DNA from: Planctomycetaceae bacterium
GTDB lineage: Bacteria; Planctomycetota; Planctomycetia; Pirellulales; Thermoguttaceae
NCBI GenBank assembly: GCA_012719125.1
Contig: JAAYAY010000364.1
Coordinates: 40,315-104,314, forward strand
Direction of reading: 5' to 3'
DNA length: 64,000 nt
Positions 52,328 through 61,572 of the stretch are shown here, one piece after another. Within the stretch, counting starts at the first letter, position 1, and each line of letters begins with the position of its first letter. Made by a program: the position numbers and the translations under genes. The notes below the pieces were generated by a model. It had not been told where the DNA came from. It saw nothing but the letters and a program-made list of their open reading frames with translations, and ran no database searches.

Positions 52328-54385
52328 TCAATCGCGGCAATCGAAAAACTCGGTCAGCGGATAGACCTCCCGATTGACTTGCCGCATCAACTCGACGAAC
52401 TCCGTCCAAGGCTGGTAGCGAATGTCGACAATGCCCTTGTTCGAGTCGATGTTCGACAGTTCCGCACCCTTCTCCTCGGGGTCGTTGTCCTGATACTTGA
52501 ACCAGTGCCAACCTACGCAGTTTCGCGACTCGAGCAGGCCGAGCACGTAGTGCTGATAGAACCGCCCCCGGTCGGCCTGCGTGGGCACAACCCAGCCGGC
52601 CCCCGTCGTGTTGGGTAGCCCTGAGTCCTCGCCCTTGACGTAGAACTCGGTGATCATGATCGGCCGCGGGCAGAGCGTTTGCCAATAGGCCACTTCGTCG
52701 AGTCGCGGCCCCCAGCACCCGTAGTAATTGACCGCAACCACGTCGCAATACGGAGCGGCCGCCTTCCAGATGAAGGGGTTGCGGAAGTTGGGACTCATGA
52801 AACGCGATCCGATGTAGAGATGATTCGGATCGGCCCGCTTGATGGCCTCTGCGACGATGCGGAAGTAACGCTCGAAAGCGTAGCCCGCGAACTCCAACCG
52901 GTCCATCATGCTGATATCTTCGGCCGATACGTCGCTCTTCTTCTTGCGATCCCTCAGCCAGGCCAAGGCCGCTTCGTAGTTGGGCTTCTGGGCCGGATTG
53001 CTCGGGTCGAGTTTCAGATAGTTGTCGAGCTTGGGCGTCTGCAACTCGTTGTCGGAATAGATGCCCACTACGTACGGGTCGTCTCGATAGGCGGCCATCG
53101 CCTTGGCCTGCTCTTCGCAATAAGACGGGAAGTCGGGGTGAAAGACCGGGATGCACTCCAGTTCGAAGCCCGTGTGCCCGGGAACCGCATGCGTCACGCC
53201 GAGCTTCCTGCCGAATCCCGACATCAGGTTCATGCGAACCACATAGGGCAACGGTTTGCCGGAGAGGTGAAGCCGCTTGTGATCGGTCCACCCTCCGGTT
53301 CCGTTGAAGTGCAGCTCTTTGAGAAGTCTCGTTGTCTCCGTTGCCCAGGTCTTGTCGTCTCCGTACTTCTCAGCGAACGCTTGCTTCATATTGGCCGACG
53401 AACCCGGGTGGACGACGCCGACACCCACGTGGATGAATCGGCATCCGAACGGATCGATCAGCCACCACCGCCCGTCGATCTGCTCGGCGCGGAAGAAACC
53501 GGTTGCTTCATATCGCTTACCCAGCCAGCCGCCGTACTTCGACAGCGGCACGGGCTCCTTGGCCTTCGCATACCCTTCCAGCAGGTCGAGCGTTCGCGTC
53601 GGATACTCCTTCCACTCCCGATCGGGTTTGACCTTCGAGCGGACGAGAATCGTCTTCGCTGGTTCCTCCGCCGTGGCGGGAGTGGCCGGATACTTTTCCG
53701 CTCCCTGCCGATAGAGCTGCTGGATCTCGGTTGCCGCCAGGGCACTGTCATAGAGCCGCAATTCGCCAATCATGCCGCCGAAGAAGCCGTTGGCAGAGGT
53801 GCCCGTACCGATCATGAGAGAATCGGTACTCTTCGCCATCGGCCCCTTCACGGGTCGCTCCGCAACACACTCGCCGTTGAGATACAATCGGGCGATCCGG
53901 TTGTCGTAGGTACCGGCGACGAAGACCCAAGTTCCAAGGGGAACCGGCTCCGGCGACGACAGGATCGCCTTCGGAGAAGTCCATAGCCCCAGGCCAATGT
54001 GCCCCTCCTCCGGGGCGAACAGCCCGACAGTCGGCGTCGACCATGAGGGATTCGTGTTCGGCTTGCCGAAGACCAGGTTGTTCCTGCCCAATCGGGCCGG
54101 GTTGATCCAGGCGGTCATCGTCAACCCGCCGGAAAACGTGAGCGATCGAGTGCCGGGCAGCTCGCCGTGGGCCACGTATCCATCCAACGCCCAGACTTGC
54201 GTATCACCAAGTTGTCGGATTTGCCCAAGGCGGAGCGTGGCGTCGAATCCGTGGCCCGAAAGATCCTGGGCAGTGCTTCCGTCGCTCGATGTGAAATCCC
54301 ACAGCCCAACCAGTTCGGCCGCCGGCAGCGGTGTTGTCGCGAGCAGTATCAACACACAGCGAAGAACATGCGACTGATGGAGCAT
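52328..54385 (-). CDS. Exported LamG-domain glycoside hydrolase (agarase-like)
   Basis: Predicted 685-residue secreted protein. Signal 1-23 (ends LPAAE). A LamG/concanavalin-type domain covers about 25-225 (GLTMTAWINPARLG, FGGMIGELRLYDSALAA). A clan-A TIM barrel occupies about 285-680: GIYSDNEL gives the candidate acid/base E447 and PIMITEFYVKG the nucleophile E580. The DNE and TEF patterns resemble GH50/GH86-type agarases and related planctomycete enzymes, so a galactan or similar algal polymer is a plausible but unproven substrate. TAGGATC before the ATG at 54385. Confidence 0.8.
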   Translation of the reverse strand: MLHQSHVLRCVLILLATTPLPAAELVGLWDFTSSDGSTAQDLSGHGFDATLRLGQIRQLGDTQVWALDGYVAHGELPGTRSLTFSGGLTMTAWINPARLGRNNLVFGKPNTNPSWSTPTVGLFAPEEGHIGLGLWTSPKAILSSPEPVPLGTWVFVAGTYDNRIARLYLNGECVAERPVKGPMAKSTDSLMIGTGTSANGFFGGMIGELRLYDSALAATEIQQLYRQGAEKYPATPATAEEPAKTILVRSKVKPDREWKEYPTRTLDLLEGYAKAKEPVPLSKYGGWLGKRYEATGFFRAEQIDGRWWLIDPFGCRFIHVGVGVVHPGSSANMKQAFAEKYGDDKTWATETTRLLKELHFNGTGGWTDHKRLHLSGKPLPYVVRMNLMSGFGRKLGVTHAVPGHTGFELECIPVFHPDFPSYCEEQAKAMAAYRDDPYVVGIYSDNELQTPKLDNYLKLDPSNPAQKPNYEAALAWLRDRKKKSDVSAEDISMMDRLEFAGYAFERYFRIVAEAIKRADPNHLYIGSRFMSPNFRNPFIWKAAAPYCDVVAVNYYGCWGPRLDEVAYWQTLCPRPIMITEFYVKGEDSGLPNTTGAGWVVPTQADRGRFYQHYVLGLLESRNCVGWHWFKYQDNDPEEKGAELSNIDSNKGIVDIRYQPWTEFVELMRQVNREVYPLTEFFDCRD

Positions 54386-54557
54386 TTGTACGATCCTACT
54401 TTCGTTTCAGCGCCAGAGCCGGCGACCTCTTTGGAGTGCGTGCGACTTGTCGCCGCTTTCCTTTGTCCTTGGGCTGGAAACAAGGTGATCGCTGCTGACG
54501 TAATGAATCTTTATCAAGAAAAGCGGTGACAAGTCCCCGCACTCCATAGGCTCTGTC

Positions 54558-55922
54558 TTACACGTCTATCGTATATGGTTCGCGCTGCACGCGTTTCGCC
54601 AGCTTGTTGGCCTCGGTGTCGCCGGGGAATTCGTACTTCTTCGTGTCGAACCTGATCTTGCGGCCCAGCAGCATGGCTATGTTGGCCATGTGGCAGGCGT
54701 TCACCGCATTGACGTGGCTGCGCACGTCGGCAACCGTCTTGCCGCGGTCTTTCACGCATTCGAAGAAGTTCTTCATGTGGTTGCCCGGCTGCTTGCCGTG
54801 GCAGAGCTTGACGATCTCGTCCTTGATCCAGTCGCGATCGGCGTCGGTCAGGCGTTCGATCGGTTTGCCGGTCAGGCCGCCGCGGTTGACGCGGATTCGG
54901 CCGAACTCGCCGGAGATAATCAACTCGTTTTCCCCGCTGAACAGCTTGATCGTATTGCCGCTACCCAGCGTCATGTCGACGTCGAAGGTCTTGGCCACGT
55001 TGTAAGCGTTCGGAAGCTCGCCCTTGCCGAGCATTTTGGCCAGCGTGGCTTTCCGTCCCAACGGAAGATCGCCCTTGCCTTCCACTTCAACCACGCCCGT
55101 TTCGTCGGGGTCGAGGGCCCACATGGCGATGTCGGTGTGATGCACTCCCCAATCGGTTGCCTGGCCGCCTGAGTATTCCAGCCACCAGCGGAAATCGTAG
55201 TTGCACCGCTGGGGCGTGTAGGGCACCTTGGGCGCCTGGCCGAGCCACATGTCCCAGTCGAGCTCTTTCGGCACGGGCGCCGTTTCAAAAAGACCGCCGG
55301 TATCGGGCGTGCCCACCGACGACAGGGCATGAAGCTTCTTGCCCAGACGCCCGCTGCGGGCAAGAACAACGGCCGTCAGGAACATGTTGTCGTATTCGCT
55401 GCGCTGCTGCGTACCGACCTGGATCACACGCCCCGTCTCCTCGGCCACCTTGATGATCTGCCGCCCCTCGTCGATGGTCAGCGTGAGCGGCTTCTCGCAG
55501 TAGACGTCCTTCCCTGCCCGCATCGCGTCGATGGCGATCTTCACGTGCCAATGGTCCGGCGTGCCGATAGTGACGGCTTCCACGTCTTTTCGCTCGAGCA
55601 GCTTGCGATAGTCCTGGTAGATCTGGCACTTCCCCTCGTAGTCGTCGGCGAACGCCTCGGCATGAACCAGGTTGACGTCGGCCACCGCCACCATGTTCCC
55701 CAACTCGGCCGCTTTGCGTCCGATCATGCTGCCCTGCCCGTCGCGCTTGCCCTCCGTCCCCCACCTGTTGACATAGACGCTCGTGCCGATGGAAGCTACC
55801 GTGAGCTTGTCGCTCGGGGCCTCCGCCTTGCAGTATCGGCTTGTCCAGAAGTAGGGAGCCATCCCGGCCGCGACGGCGGAACACTTAAGGAAGTTGCGTC
55901 GAGTTGTCGTGCGGGTTGGCAT
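54558..55922 (-). CDS. Exported Gfo/Idh/MocA-family oxidoreductase
   Basis: Predicted 454-residue oxidoreductase. The leader TTRRNFLKCSAVAAGMAP is a Tat-like signal. The Rossmann part starts LTVASIGTSVYVNRWG, a divergent version in which the usual GxGxxG is hard to see, then VAVADVN. GTPDHWHVKIAIDAM and YCEKPLTLTIDEGRQI are the family's signatures (catalytic Lys in EKP), and GGQATDWGVHHTDIAMWAL is the usual planctomycete substrate-side motif with two His. AGGAGG sits in front of the ATG. Substrate unknown, but the TDWG-HHxD group usually acts on glycosides or sugar acids. It lies between a LamG-glycosidase and recG. Confidence 0.9.
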   Translation of the reverse strand: MPTRTTTRRNFLKCSAVAAGMAPYFWTSRYCKAEAPSDKLTVASIGTSVYVNRWGTEGKRDGQGSMIGRKAAELGNMVAVADVNLVHAEAFADDYEGKCQIYQDYRKLLERKDVEAVTIGTPDHWHVKIAIDAMRAGKDVYCEKPLTLTIDEGRQIIKVAEETGRVIQVGTQQRSEYDNMFLTAVVLARSGRLGKKLHALSSVGTPDTGGLFETAPVPKELDWDMWLGQAPKVPYTPQRCNYDFRWWLEYSGGQATDWGVHHTDIAMWALDPDETGVVEVEGKGDLPLGRKATLAKMLGKGELPNAYNVAKTFDVDMTLGSGNTIKLFSGENELIISGEFGRIRVNRGGLTGKPIERLTDADRDWIKDEIVKLCHGKQPGNHMKNFFECVKDRGKTVADVRSHVNAVNACHMANIAMLLGRKIRFDTKKYEFPGDTEANKLAKRVQREPYTIDV

Positions 55923-56037
55923 CGGTATGCCTCCTGGTATATGTGTGCCTGGGCAAAGGGAGGGATGTCGGTCCAGTCGAGAACACGACGTCGATGATAA
56001 TCCATCGACCGACTGAACGCCAGCAGTCCGCCAATCT

Positions 56038-56112
56038 GTTGGAGTTCAGGCTTCAGCCTGCTGAATCGTCTGAGACGTCCCGCACGGCGCAGGCTGAAGC
56101 CTGAACTCCAAC
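56038..56112. repeat. Perfect 23-bp inverted repeat
   Basis: Arms 56038-56060 (GTTGGAGTTCAGGCTTCAGC at its start) and 56090-56112 match exactly, with a 29-bp loop. It ends one base after the recG stop on the minus strand, so it would form a hairpin in the recG 3' end, in front of the next gene. It may act as a terminator or be a REP-like element; no T-run. Confidence 0.8.
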
Positions 56113-56113
56113 G

Positions 56114-58213
56114 TCACCCCACATCCCCCAGATCGAGCGCCTTCCCGTACCGCACCAGCATCATGCGGCGCAGCCGGGCGTGGGACGGCGATGCCAGCCC
56201 CGGATCGGCGTCGACCATCTGCTGGGCGTCGCGCCGGGCCTCCTCGACCACGGCCTTGTCGCGCGAGAGATCGGCAATCCGAAACGGCGGCAGCCCGTGC
56301 TGCCGCGTACCGAACAGTTCGCCCGGCCCCCGCAAGGAGAAATCAACTTCCGCCAGTTTGAACCCGTCTGTGGTCGACGAAAACGCCTTCAGCCGGGCGG
56401 CCGCCTCCTCGCTCGGATCGTCGGCAAACACCGCACAGTAGCCGGGAAACCGCCCGCGGCTGATCCGCCCGCGCAGTTGGTGCAACTGGGCCAGCCCGAA
56501 CCGCTGCCCGCTCTCGATCGTCATCAAGGTCGCATTGGGCACGTCCACGCCCACCTCGACCACCGACGTCGAAACCAGCACCTGGATCTCGCCCGAGCGG
56601 AACTCGGCCATCACGGCGTCCTTCTCCTCGGGCTTCATCCGCCCGTGCACCAGTCCCAGGCGAAAGGCCTCGAGAGGGCCGTTGGCCAAGGCCTCGTAGC
56701 TCTCCTCCAGGCTCTTCGCCGCCACGGTTTCCGACTCGTCCACCAACGGCGTAACCACGTAGCCTTGCCGCCCTTCCTGAAGCTTCTTGCTGAAGAACGA
56801 CCACCAGCGCTCGCGCTCTTGCTCCGTCGGAAGGTAGGTGTGGATCTTCTGCCGGCCGGGCGGCATGTCGGCGAGCGTCGAAACGTCCAGGTCGCCGAAC
56901 AAGGTCATGGTCACCGTCCGCGGAATCGGCGTGGCCGTCATGACCAGGTAGTGCGGATCGCCCCCCGACTCGCGCAACAGGGCCCGCTGCCGGACGCCGA
57001 ACTTGTGCTGCTCGTCGATCACCGCCAGTCCGATCTTTTTGAACCGGACGTCCTCCTGGATGACTGCCTGCGTGCCGACGATGAGGTCGATCTCCCCTTC
57101 GGCGATCTGTTCGAGGACCCGGCTCCGCTCGCCGGCCGACAAGCCCCCCACAAGTTCGATCAGTCGCACTTCGCTGGCGGCAAGCATGCGTTTGAGCGTC
57201 AAGGCGTGCTGCCGGGCGAGGATCTCCGTGGGAGCCATCAACACGGCCTGCGATCCGTGCGCCACGGCCAACAGCATCGCATAGGCGGCCACGATCGTCT
57301 TGCCGCTTCCCACGTCGCCCTGGAGTAAACGGTTCATGGGGCGCGTCGACGCCATGTCGGCCGCGATCTCGGCAATCGCCTTCTCCTGCCCGGCCGTCAA
57401 CTCGAAGGGAAACAGGCGGCGAATCCTCGCGTCGATCCGCGCTGTGGCTTCCAGCGGTTCGGCCTGGTGCAGCGTCCGCTGCTGCTGCCGCTTGATCGCC
57501 AGGGCAAGCTGCAGAATGAATAGCTCCTGGTAGACAAACCGTCGCCGGGCCTTTTCGAGCGACTTGGGACCGGTGGGAAAGTGGATCTCGGGCAAGGCAA
57601 CGGCAAGCGGCGTAAGATTGTGGGCCGCCAGGAACTCTTCGGTGAAGGCTTCCTCAAGCAACTCCGCATAGCCGTCCAGAGCCGCCCGCACCATGCGACG
57701 CACGTGCCACTGCTGCAAACCTTCGGTCAAGGGATAGATGGGCACGATGCCCCCGGTGGCCTCGGGCTCGTCCTCGCCCAGCATCGTCACTCGCGGATGG
57801 ACCATCTGCCACATCAGGCCGCGCAGCTTCGGCTTGCCCGAAACGAGCACCTCCTGCCCGCGGCGGTACTGGGAGAACAAAAATGGCTGATTGAACCACA
57901 CGGCCCGCAGATGGTCGTTGCCCACGCGCACCAGCATGCCGAGCATGTTCCGACCTGGAGCGATGTCGCGCAACTCGATTTCCTCCACCAATCCGCGGAC
58001 CGACTGGAGCGATCCCTCCTCCAGGTCGGCAATAGTCCGGCGGTCGGTATGGTCCTCGTAGTCGCGGGGGAAAAAGAATAGGACGTCGGCCACCGTGCGC
58101 AGGCCCAAACGCTCCAGCATCTCCGCCCGGCGCGGTCCCACGCCCTTGAGATACTGGACCTGCGTGGCAAGTCGCTCTGCCGCCGATTTTCCCGGATCGC
58201 TCATGCTCCCCAT
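56114..58213 (-). CDS. recG: ATP-dependent DNA helicase RecG
   Basis: Predicted 699-residue cytosolic helicase that reverses stalled replication forks and processes branched DNA. N-terminal wedge domain with helix-hairpin-helix (YLKGVGPRRAEMLERLGL) and OB fold; Walker A GDVGSGKT at 299-306; DEQH box at 400-403 followed by KFGVRQR; motif III TATPIPRT; motif V/VI region VGVDVPNATLMTIESGQRFG and HQLRGRISRG (usual form LRGRVGRG, here ISRG). Length is normal (E. coli 693). ATG 58213 or three codons later. It is a housekeeping gene and gives a firm anchor for the locus. Confidence 0.95.
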   Translation of the reverse strand: MGSMSDPGKSAAERLATQVQYLKGVGPRRAEMLERLGLRTVADVLFFFPRDYEDHTDRRTIADLEEGSLQSVRGLVEEIELRDIAPGRNMLGMLVRVGNDHLRAVWFNQPFLFSQYRRGQEVLVSGKPKLRGLMWQMVHPRVTMLGEDEPEATGGIVPIYPLTEGLQQWHVRRMVRAALDGYAELLEEAFTEEFLAAHNLTPLAVALPEIHFPTGPKSLEKARRRFVYQELFILQLALAIKRQQQRTLHQAEPLEATARIDARIRRLFPFELTAGQEKAIAEIAADMASTRPMNRLLQGDVGSGKTIVAAYAMLLAVAHGSQAVLMAPTEILARQHALTLKRMLAASEVRLIELVGGLSAGERSRVLEQIAEGEIDLIVGTQAVIQEDVRFKKIGLAVIDEQHKFGVRQRALLRESGGDPHYLVMTATPIPRTVTMTLFGDLDVSTLADMPPGRQKIHTYLPTEQERERWWSFFSKKLQEGRQGYVVTPLVDESETVAAKSLEESYEALANGPLEAFRLGLVHGRMKPEEKDAVMAEFRSGEIQVLVSTSVVEVGVDVPNATLMTIESGQRFGLAQLHQLRGRISRGRFPGYCAVFADDPSEEAAARLKAFSSTTDGFKLAEVDFSLRGPGELFGTRQHGLPPFRIADLSRDKAVVEEARRDAQQMVDADPGLASPSHARLRRMMLVRYGKALDLGDVG

Positions 58214-58245
58214 GATACCCGCAGCGGGGTGTCTTAGGCCAGTAG

Positions 58246-58434
58246 GGCGAGTTTACCGGCGCTGCCGGAGCCGCTATATTGCCGAAGGTCTCCGACGGCA
58301 CAAAGGTCCGTGTCGACGCCAAGACCGCTGGCGCGGCAACCGTCATTCAGATCAGTCTCTCGGCCGGCGAACCGTTGATGACGGTCCAGTGTGAGCCGAA
58401 AAAGGGCGAGGTGGAGAGACTCGAGGTGAAGTGA
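58246..58434 (+). pseudogene. Orphan C-terminal gene fragment
   Basis: Between recG and the ceramidase-like gene an open frame without ATG reads GEFTGAAGAAILPKVSDGTK and on through VRVDAKTAGAATVIQISLSA and PKKGEVERLEVK to a TGA at 58432-58434. Composition is protein-like (alternating hydrophobic/charged, Lys/Glu-rich end) but only a TTG at 58279 could start it. It looks like the last ~60 codons of a lost gene. Family not recognised. Confidence 0.4.
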
Positions 58435-58436
58435 AA

Positions 58437-58487
58437 TGTAGGACGGGTTTGTAACCCCGTCCGGACAGGATGCAATCCTGTCCTACA
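58437..58487. repeat. Double-hairpin dispersed repeat
   Basis: TGTAGGAC at the left and GTCCTACA at the right enclose two adjacent stems, GGACGGG/CCCGTCC and GGACAGGAT/ATCCTGTCC. Patterns of this kind, with bases like GGACAGGATTGCAATCCTGTCC, are common between planctomycete genes. It ends 17 bp before the ceramidase-like start, in front of its AAAGGAG ribosome site. Confidence 0.7.
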
Positions 58488-58504
58488 TGACAAAGGAGCC
58501 CAAC

Positions 58505-60055
58505 ATGAAACGACGACAATTCCTCGGTACCGGCCTCCTCGCCGGTATGGCAACCGGCACCTTGGCACACCAACCCGAAGCGCAAGCGGGGGCAGCAGAC
58601 ACTCCCTCCACCACCCTCCGCGCCGGCGTCGCCAAGAGCGATATCACCACCAATGCCGAGGGCGTACGCGTTAACGACCCGCTCTTCGCCAAGGCCCTGG
58701 TGCTTGAAGGCAGCAACATCCGGCTGGCGATCATCGCCATGGACGTCACGGCCATCGGCGGCATCGGCGACATCAAGGACGATTTCCTGCCCAAACTGCG
58801 AGCACGCATTCAGAAGGAACTGGGCATCCCGGGCGCCAACGTGCTGGTCAACGCCAGCCATACCCACCCGCCCGGCCGGTTGCTGTGCGAAAGCGATCAG
58901 CAACTGGAACGAACCTTCGACGCTGTCCGCCGCGCCGCCGAAAGCCTGACGCCCGTCCGAGTCGGCAGCGGCACCGGCTACGAAGACCGCATCATGATGA
59001 ACCGGGCCCTCCGGCTGAAAAACGGCCCGCACTGGACGATCCGGCACACCAATCCCTGCCCGCCCGATGAAGAAGTGGCAAGCGTGGGCCCCGTCGATCC
59101 CGAAATCGGCGTCCTGCGGATCGACCGTCTCGACGGCCGCCCCCTGGCCGTAGTCTACAACTTCGCCTGCCATCCCTACCTGGGCGTCCCCCGCGGAGGC
59201 GTCACGGCCGACTTCCCGGGCTTCGCCTCCAAGGTGATCGAAGACAACCTGGGCCACGACGCCATGGCCCTCTTCCTCCAAGGGGCCGCGGGCGACATCA
59301 CGGCCGTCCTCTACAAAGACACCAGCCGCCCCCGCGATGCCGAACCCTTCGGCACCATGCTGGGACTGAGCACGCTCGAGGCCCTTCGCGGCATTCAGAC
59401 CGGCGACGCCAATTTGAACGTGATCAACGAGACGCTGTTGCTGCCCAGAAGGACAGATAGCCAGGCCCGTATCGCCGCTCTCGAGCAGGAACAGGCCGGG
59501 CTCCTCCGCTCCCTTCGCGGCACCAGTCTGAACATCAAGACCTTCGTGCCCCTCTACATCAAGTACGCCCTGAACCCCGACTACCCCTCGTATTACTCGT
59601 ATCGCTACCTGCAGGCCCAACAGACCGGCAGCGACGAAATGTCCGGCATCGACGCCCAGAATCGGGGGCACATGGACAAGTATCTCCGCAACATCCAGGC
59701 CATGGAGAAACTGGCCCGGATCCAGGACAAGATCGCCACCCTCCAGCGCCACCAGGCCATCAACGACGCCTCGGGCGAATCGACCGTCGCCACCGAAGTG
59801 CAAGGCATCCGCATCGGCAACTTCGTCCTCATCACCTCCCCTGCCGAAGTGCTCGTCGAAGTCGGCCTGAACGTAAAAAACGCCTCGCCCCACCAGCACA
59901 CCTTCATGGCCGCCTATTCCAACGGCTACATCCACTACGGCCCACCCGCCGCCGACTACGACAAGGGAGGCTATGAAGTGACCGAGTGCTTCATCGCGCC
60001 CGAGTGGCAGCGGCTCTATGAAGAGAAGGCAAAGGAGGTGCTTGAGCGACTGTGA
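58505..60055 (+). CDS. Exported neutral/alkaline ceramidase-like protein
   Basis: Predicted 516-residue exported hydrolase. MKRRQFLGTGLLAGMATG is a Tat-type signal, unlike the Sec leader of the paralogue at 9724-11220. LRAGVAKSDITTNAEGVRVND is the family N-terminus, VNASHTHPPGRLL the zinc-site segment, YNFACHPYLGVPRGGVTADFPG and LFLQGAAGDITAV further conserved parts with the family's nucleophile region. AAAGGAG precedes ATG 58505. Actual substrate (ceramide or another amide/ester) unknown. Confidence 0.86.
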   Translation: MKRRQFLGTGLLAGMATGTLAHQPEAQAGAADTPSTTLRAGVAKSDITTNAEGVRVNDPLFAKALVLEGSNIRLAIIAMDVTAIGGIGDIKDDFLPKLRARIQKELGIPGANVLVNASHTHPPGRLLCESDQQLERTFDAVRRAAESLTPVRVGSGTGYEDRIMMNRALRLKNGPHWTIRHTNPCPPDEEVASVGPVDPEIGVLRIDRLDGRPLAVVYNFACHPYLGVPRGGVTADFPGFASKVIEDNLGHDAMALFLQGAAGDITAVLYKDTSRPRDAEPFGTMLGLSTLEALRGIQTGDANLNVINETLLLPRRTDSQARIAALEQEQAGLLRSLRGTSLNIKTFVPLYIKYALNPDYPSYYSYRYLQAQQTGSDEMSGIDAQNRGHMDKYLRNIQAMEKLARIQDKIATLQRHQAINDASGESTVATEVQGIRIGNFVLITSPAEVLVEVGLNVKNASPHQHTFMAAYSNGYIHYGPPAADYDKGGYEVTECFIAPEWQRLYEEKAKEVLERL

Positions 60056-60121
60056 GCCGCCCATGCGTCTTGTGTGCCACTGTTTGCTCGCAAGCAGTGC
60101 CCGTTGAATTCATCAGAAGAC

Positions 60122-60883
60122 ATGGCAGCATCCCTCAATATGCGGCGATTCAAGAAGCCGGCAATCCTTTTGTCACTCTTCACGGTGTTCGGTATCGTCT
60201 CGTTCGCCGCCGTACACATTCTCTCCTCGCGCCCGGTGACCGCCATTCGCAACAGCTTCCAAGTCGACGGCCGTCCAAGAGTCTACCGCCTGGTTGTGCC
60301 GCCAACGTCAGCCGGCGAACGCCTCCCGGTCATCTTTCATTTCCACGGCCACGGCAATACCCCGGAATCGGAGGCCGATCGCACGAAGCTGGATCACCTC
60401 GCCGCGTCGCACCGCGTCGTGCTGGTCTATCCGGCCGCGATCGAAGGGAATTGGCGAACCCGAGCCATCGATTCGGCGGCTCCGGACGAGAATGCCGACG
60501 TGCGTTTCTTTGACGCCCTGCTCGATCATCTCGTTGAACGGTTCGGCATCGACCGCTCACGCGTCTACGTGACCGGTATGTCGATGGGGGCAGAGTTCGC
60601 CCATGAACTCGCCATGGCCCGTTCAAAGGAGATCGCGGCCGTGGCTGCCTGTTCGGCTTGCCCGTCCGAACAGATCCGGAGCGATCGCCCCTTCCCGATT
60701 ATGATGATCGTCGGAGAACAGGAAACCACGCTCCTGGAGGTCGCCGGGCAGGACATGATGGAATATCGCCGCCAAGGCCACGTCTGCGAAGTGCTCGTCA
60801 ACCACGATCGCGGGCATGAGTGGCTACCCGATCGCAACATGCAGATCTGGCGATTCCTGAAACAACATCAGTTGAATGAGTGA
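60122..60883 (+). CDS. Membrane-anchored/secreted esterase (PHB depolymerase/feruloyl esterase-like)
   Basis: Predicted 253-residue alpha/beta hydrolase. A hydrophobic signal or anchor lies at about 13-30 (AILLSLFTVFGIVSFAAV). FHFHGHGN forms the oxyanion hole, GMSMG holds nucleophile S154, and GHEW has the catalytic H232; a Asp is expected in between. This is the Esterase_phb/LpqC-like pattern of enzymes that cut acetyl, feruloyl or polyester bonds. ATG 60122 chosen; ATG 60140 is also possible. The next gene starts 2 bp after the stop, so they are co-transcribed. Confidence 0.8.
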   Translation: MAASLNMRRFKKPAILLSLFTVFGIVSFAAVHILSSRPVTAIRNSFQVDGRPRVYRLVVPPTSAGERLPVIFHFHGHGNTPESEADRTKLDHLAASHRVVLVYPAAIEGNWRTRAIDSAAPDENADVRFFDALLDHLVERFGIDRSRVYVTGMSMGAEFAHELAMARSKEIAAVAACSACPSEQIRSDRPFPIMMIVGEQETTLLEVAGQDMMEYRRQGHVCEVLVNHDRGHEWLPDRNMQIWRFLKQHQLNE

Positions 60884-60885
60884 AG

Positions 60886-61452
60886 ATGGACACACCCGAT
60901 CACGCAGCAAACACGACGATCCGCCAACGGCCGTGGTGGCGGCTCCACAGAGCGTCATGGGCGGCCGCCTGTCTGGTCGTTGCGTCGAGCGTCTACTTGA
61001 ACCTCGACGTCGTCGACGCCCTCTACTGCCTCAAGTATGGCCCCGTGCGACCGTCGATTCTCATCTCGGGCTGGCCCTTCCACGCCATCGGAGAAGACGC
61101 CGTTTCCGCCGAACTCCACGTGAACTGGAGCGTCGTGCTCACCAATACGGTCCTGACACTAATCCTCACGGCAGGCACAGCAATCCGCCTGGAAGCCTGG
61201 AGACGCAAATCGACTTCGTCCTGGCGTTTTACTGCAGAACACGCCTTTGCGATCTTCGTGGCAGGAATCGTGGTCCTGGCTTTGGACGTCGTCAAACGGT
61301 CGGACTTGCTGATCGATCCAATCGACTGTGCCGGCGCATTCCGCTGGCCCGCCGCCTCGATCCTCTTCGTCGCACTCTACCTGACCTGCTCAACCTTCGT
61401 CGACGGCCTGCGGCACCTCGCCGAACGCGTCACTCGACGCAAAGAACCTTGA
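60886..61452 (+). CDS. Small four-helix membrane protein, unknown function
   Basis: Predicted 188-residue membrane protein. Four hydrophobic segments: around ASWAAACLVVASSVYLNL, SVVLTNTVLTLILTAGTA, AFAIFVAGIVVLALDVV and ASILFVALYLTCSTFV, with a basic, cytosolic C-terminus (RVTRRKEP). I recognise no family. The ATG at 60886 is just after the stop of the esterase gene; GTG 60880 overlaps it. A periplasmic loop after the first helix is ~55 residues. Function unknown. Confidence 0.65.
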   Translation: MDTPDHAANTTIRQRPWWRLHRASWAAACLVVASSVYLNLDVVDALYCLKYGPVRPSILISGWPFHAIGEDAVSAELHVNWSVVLTNTVLTLILTAGTAIRLEAWRRKSTSSWRFTAEHAFAIFVAGIVVLALDVVKRSDLLIDPIDCAGAFRWPAASILFVALYLTCSTFVDGLRHLAERVTRRKEP

Positions 61453-61572
61453 CCGGCGCTTGTCCGACATTCCCCTGTCTTGACATTCCCCTGCCTCTGT
61501 CCACCCTCGCAGGTCCTGTCGGGCCTTTGGCGGGCTGCCCGTGATTACCCCGTATTTGGCTTTGATAGGAAG

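Noticed and set aside
58352..60064. 570-codon open frame on the minus strand
   Set aside because: Shadow of the ceramidase-like gene; Gly/Val/Asp-rich without motifs.
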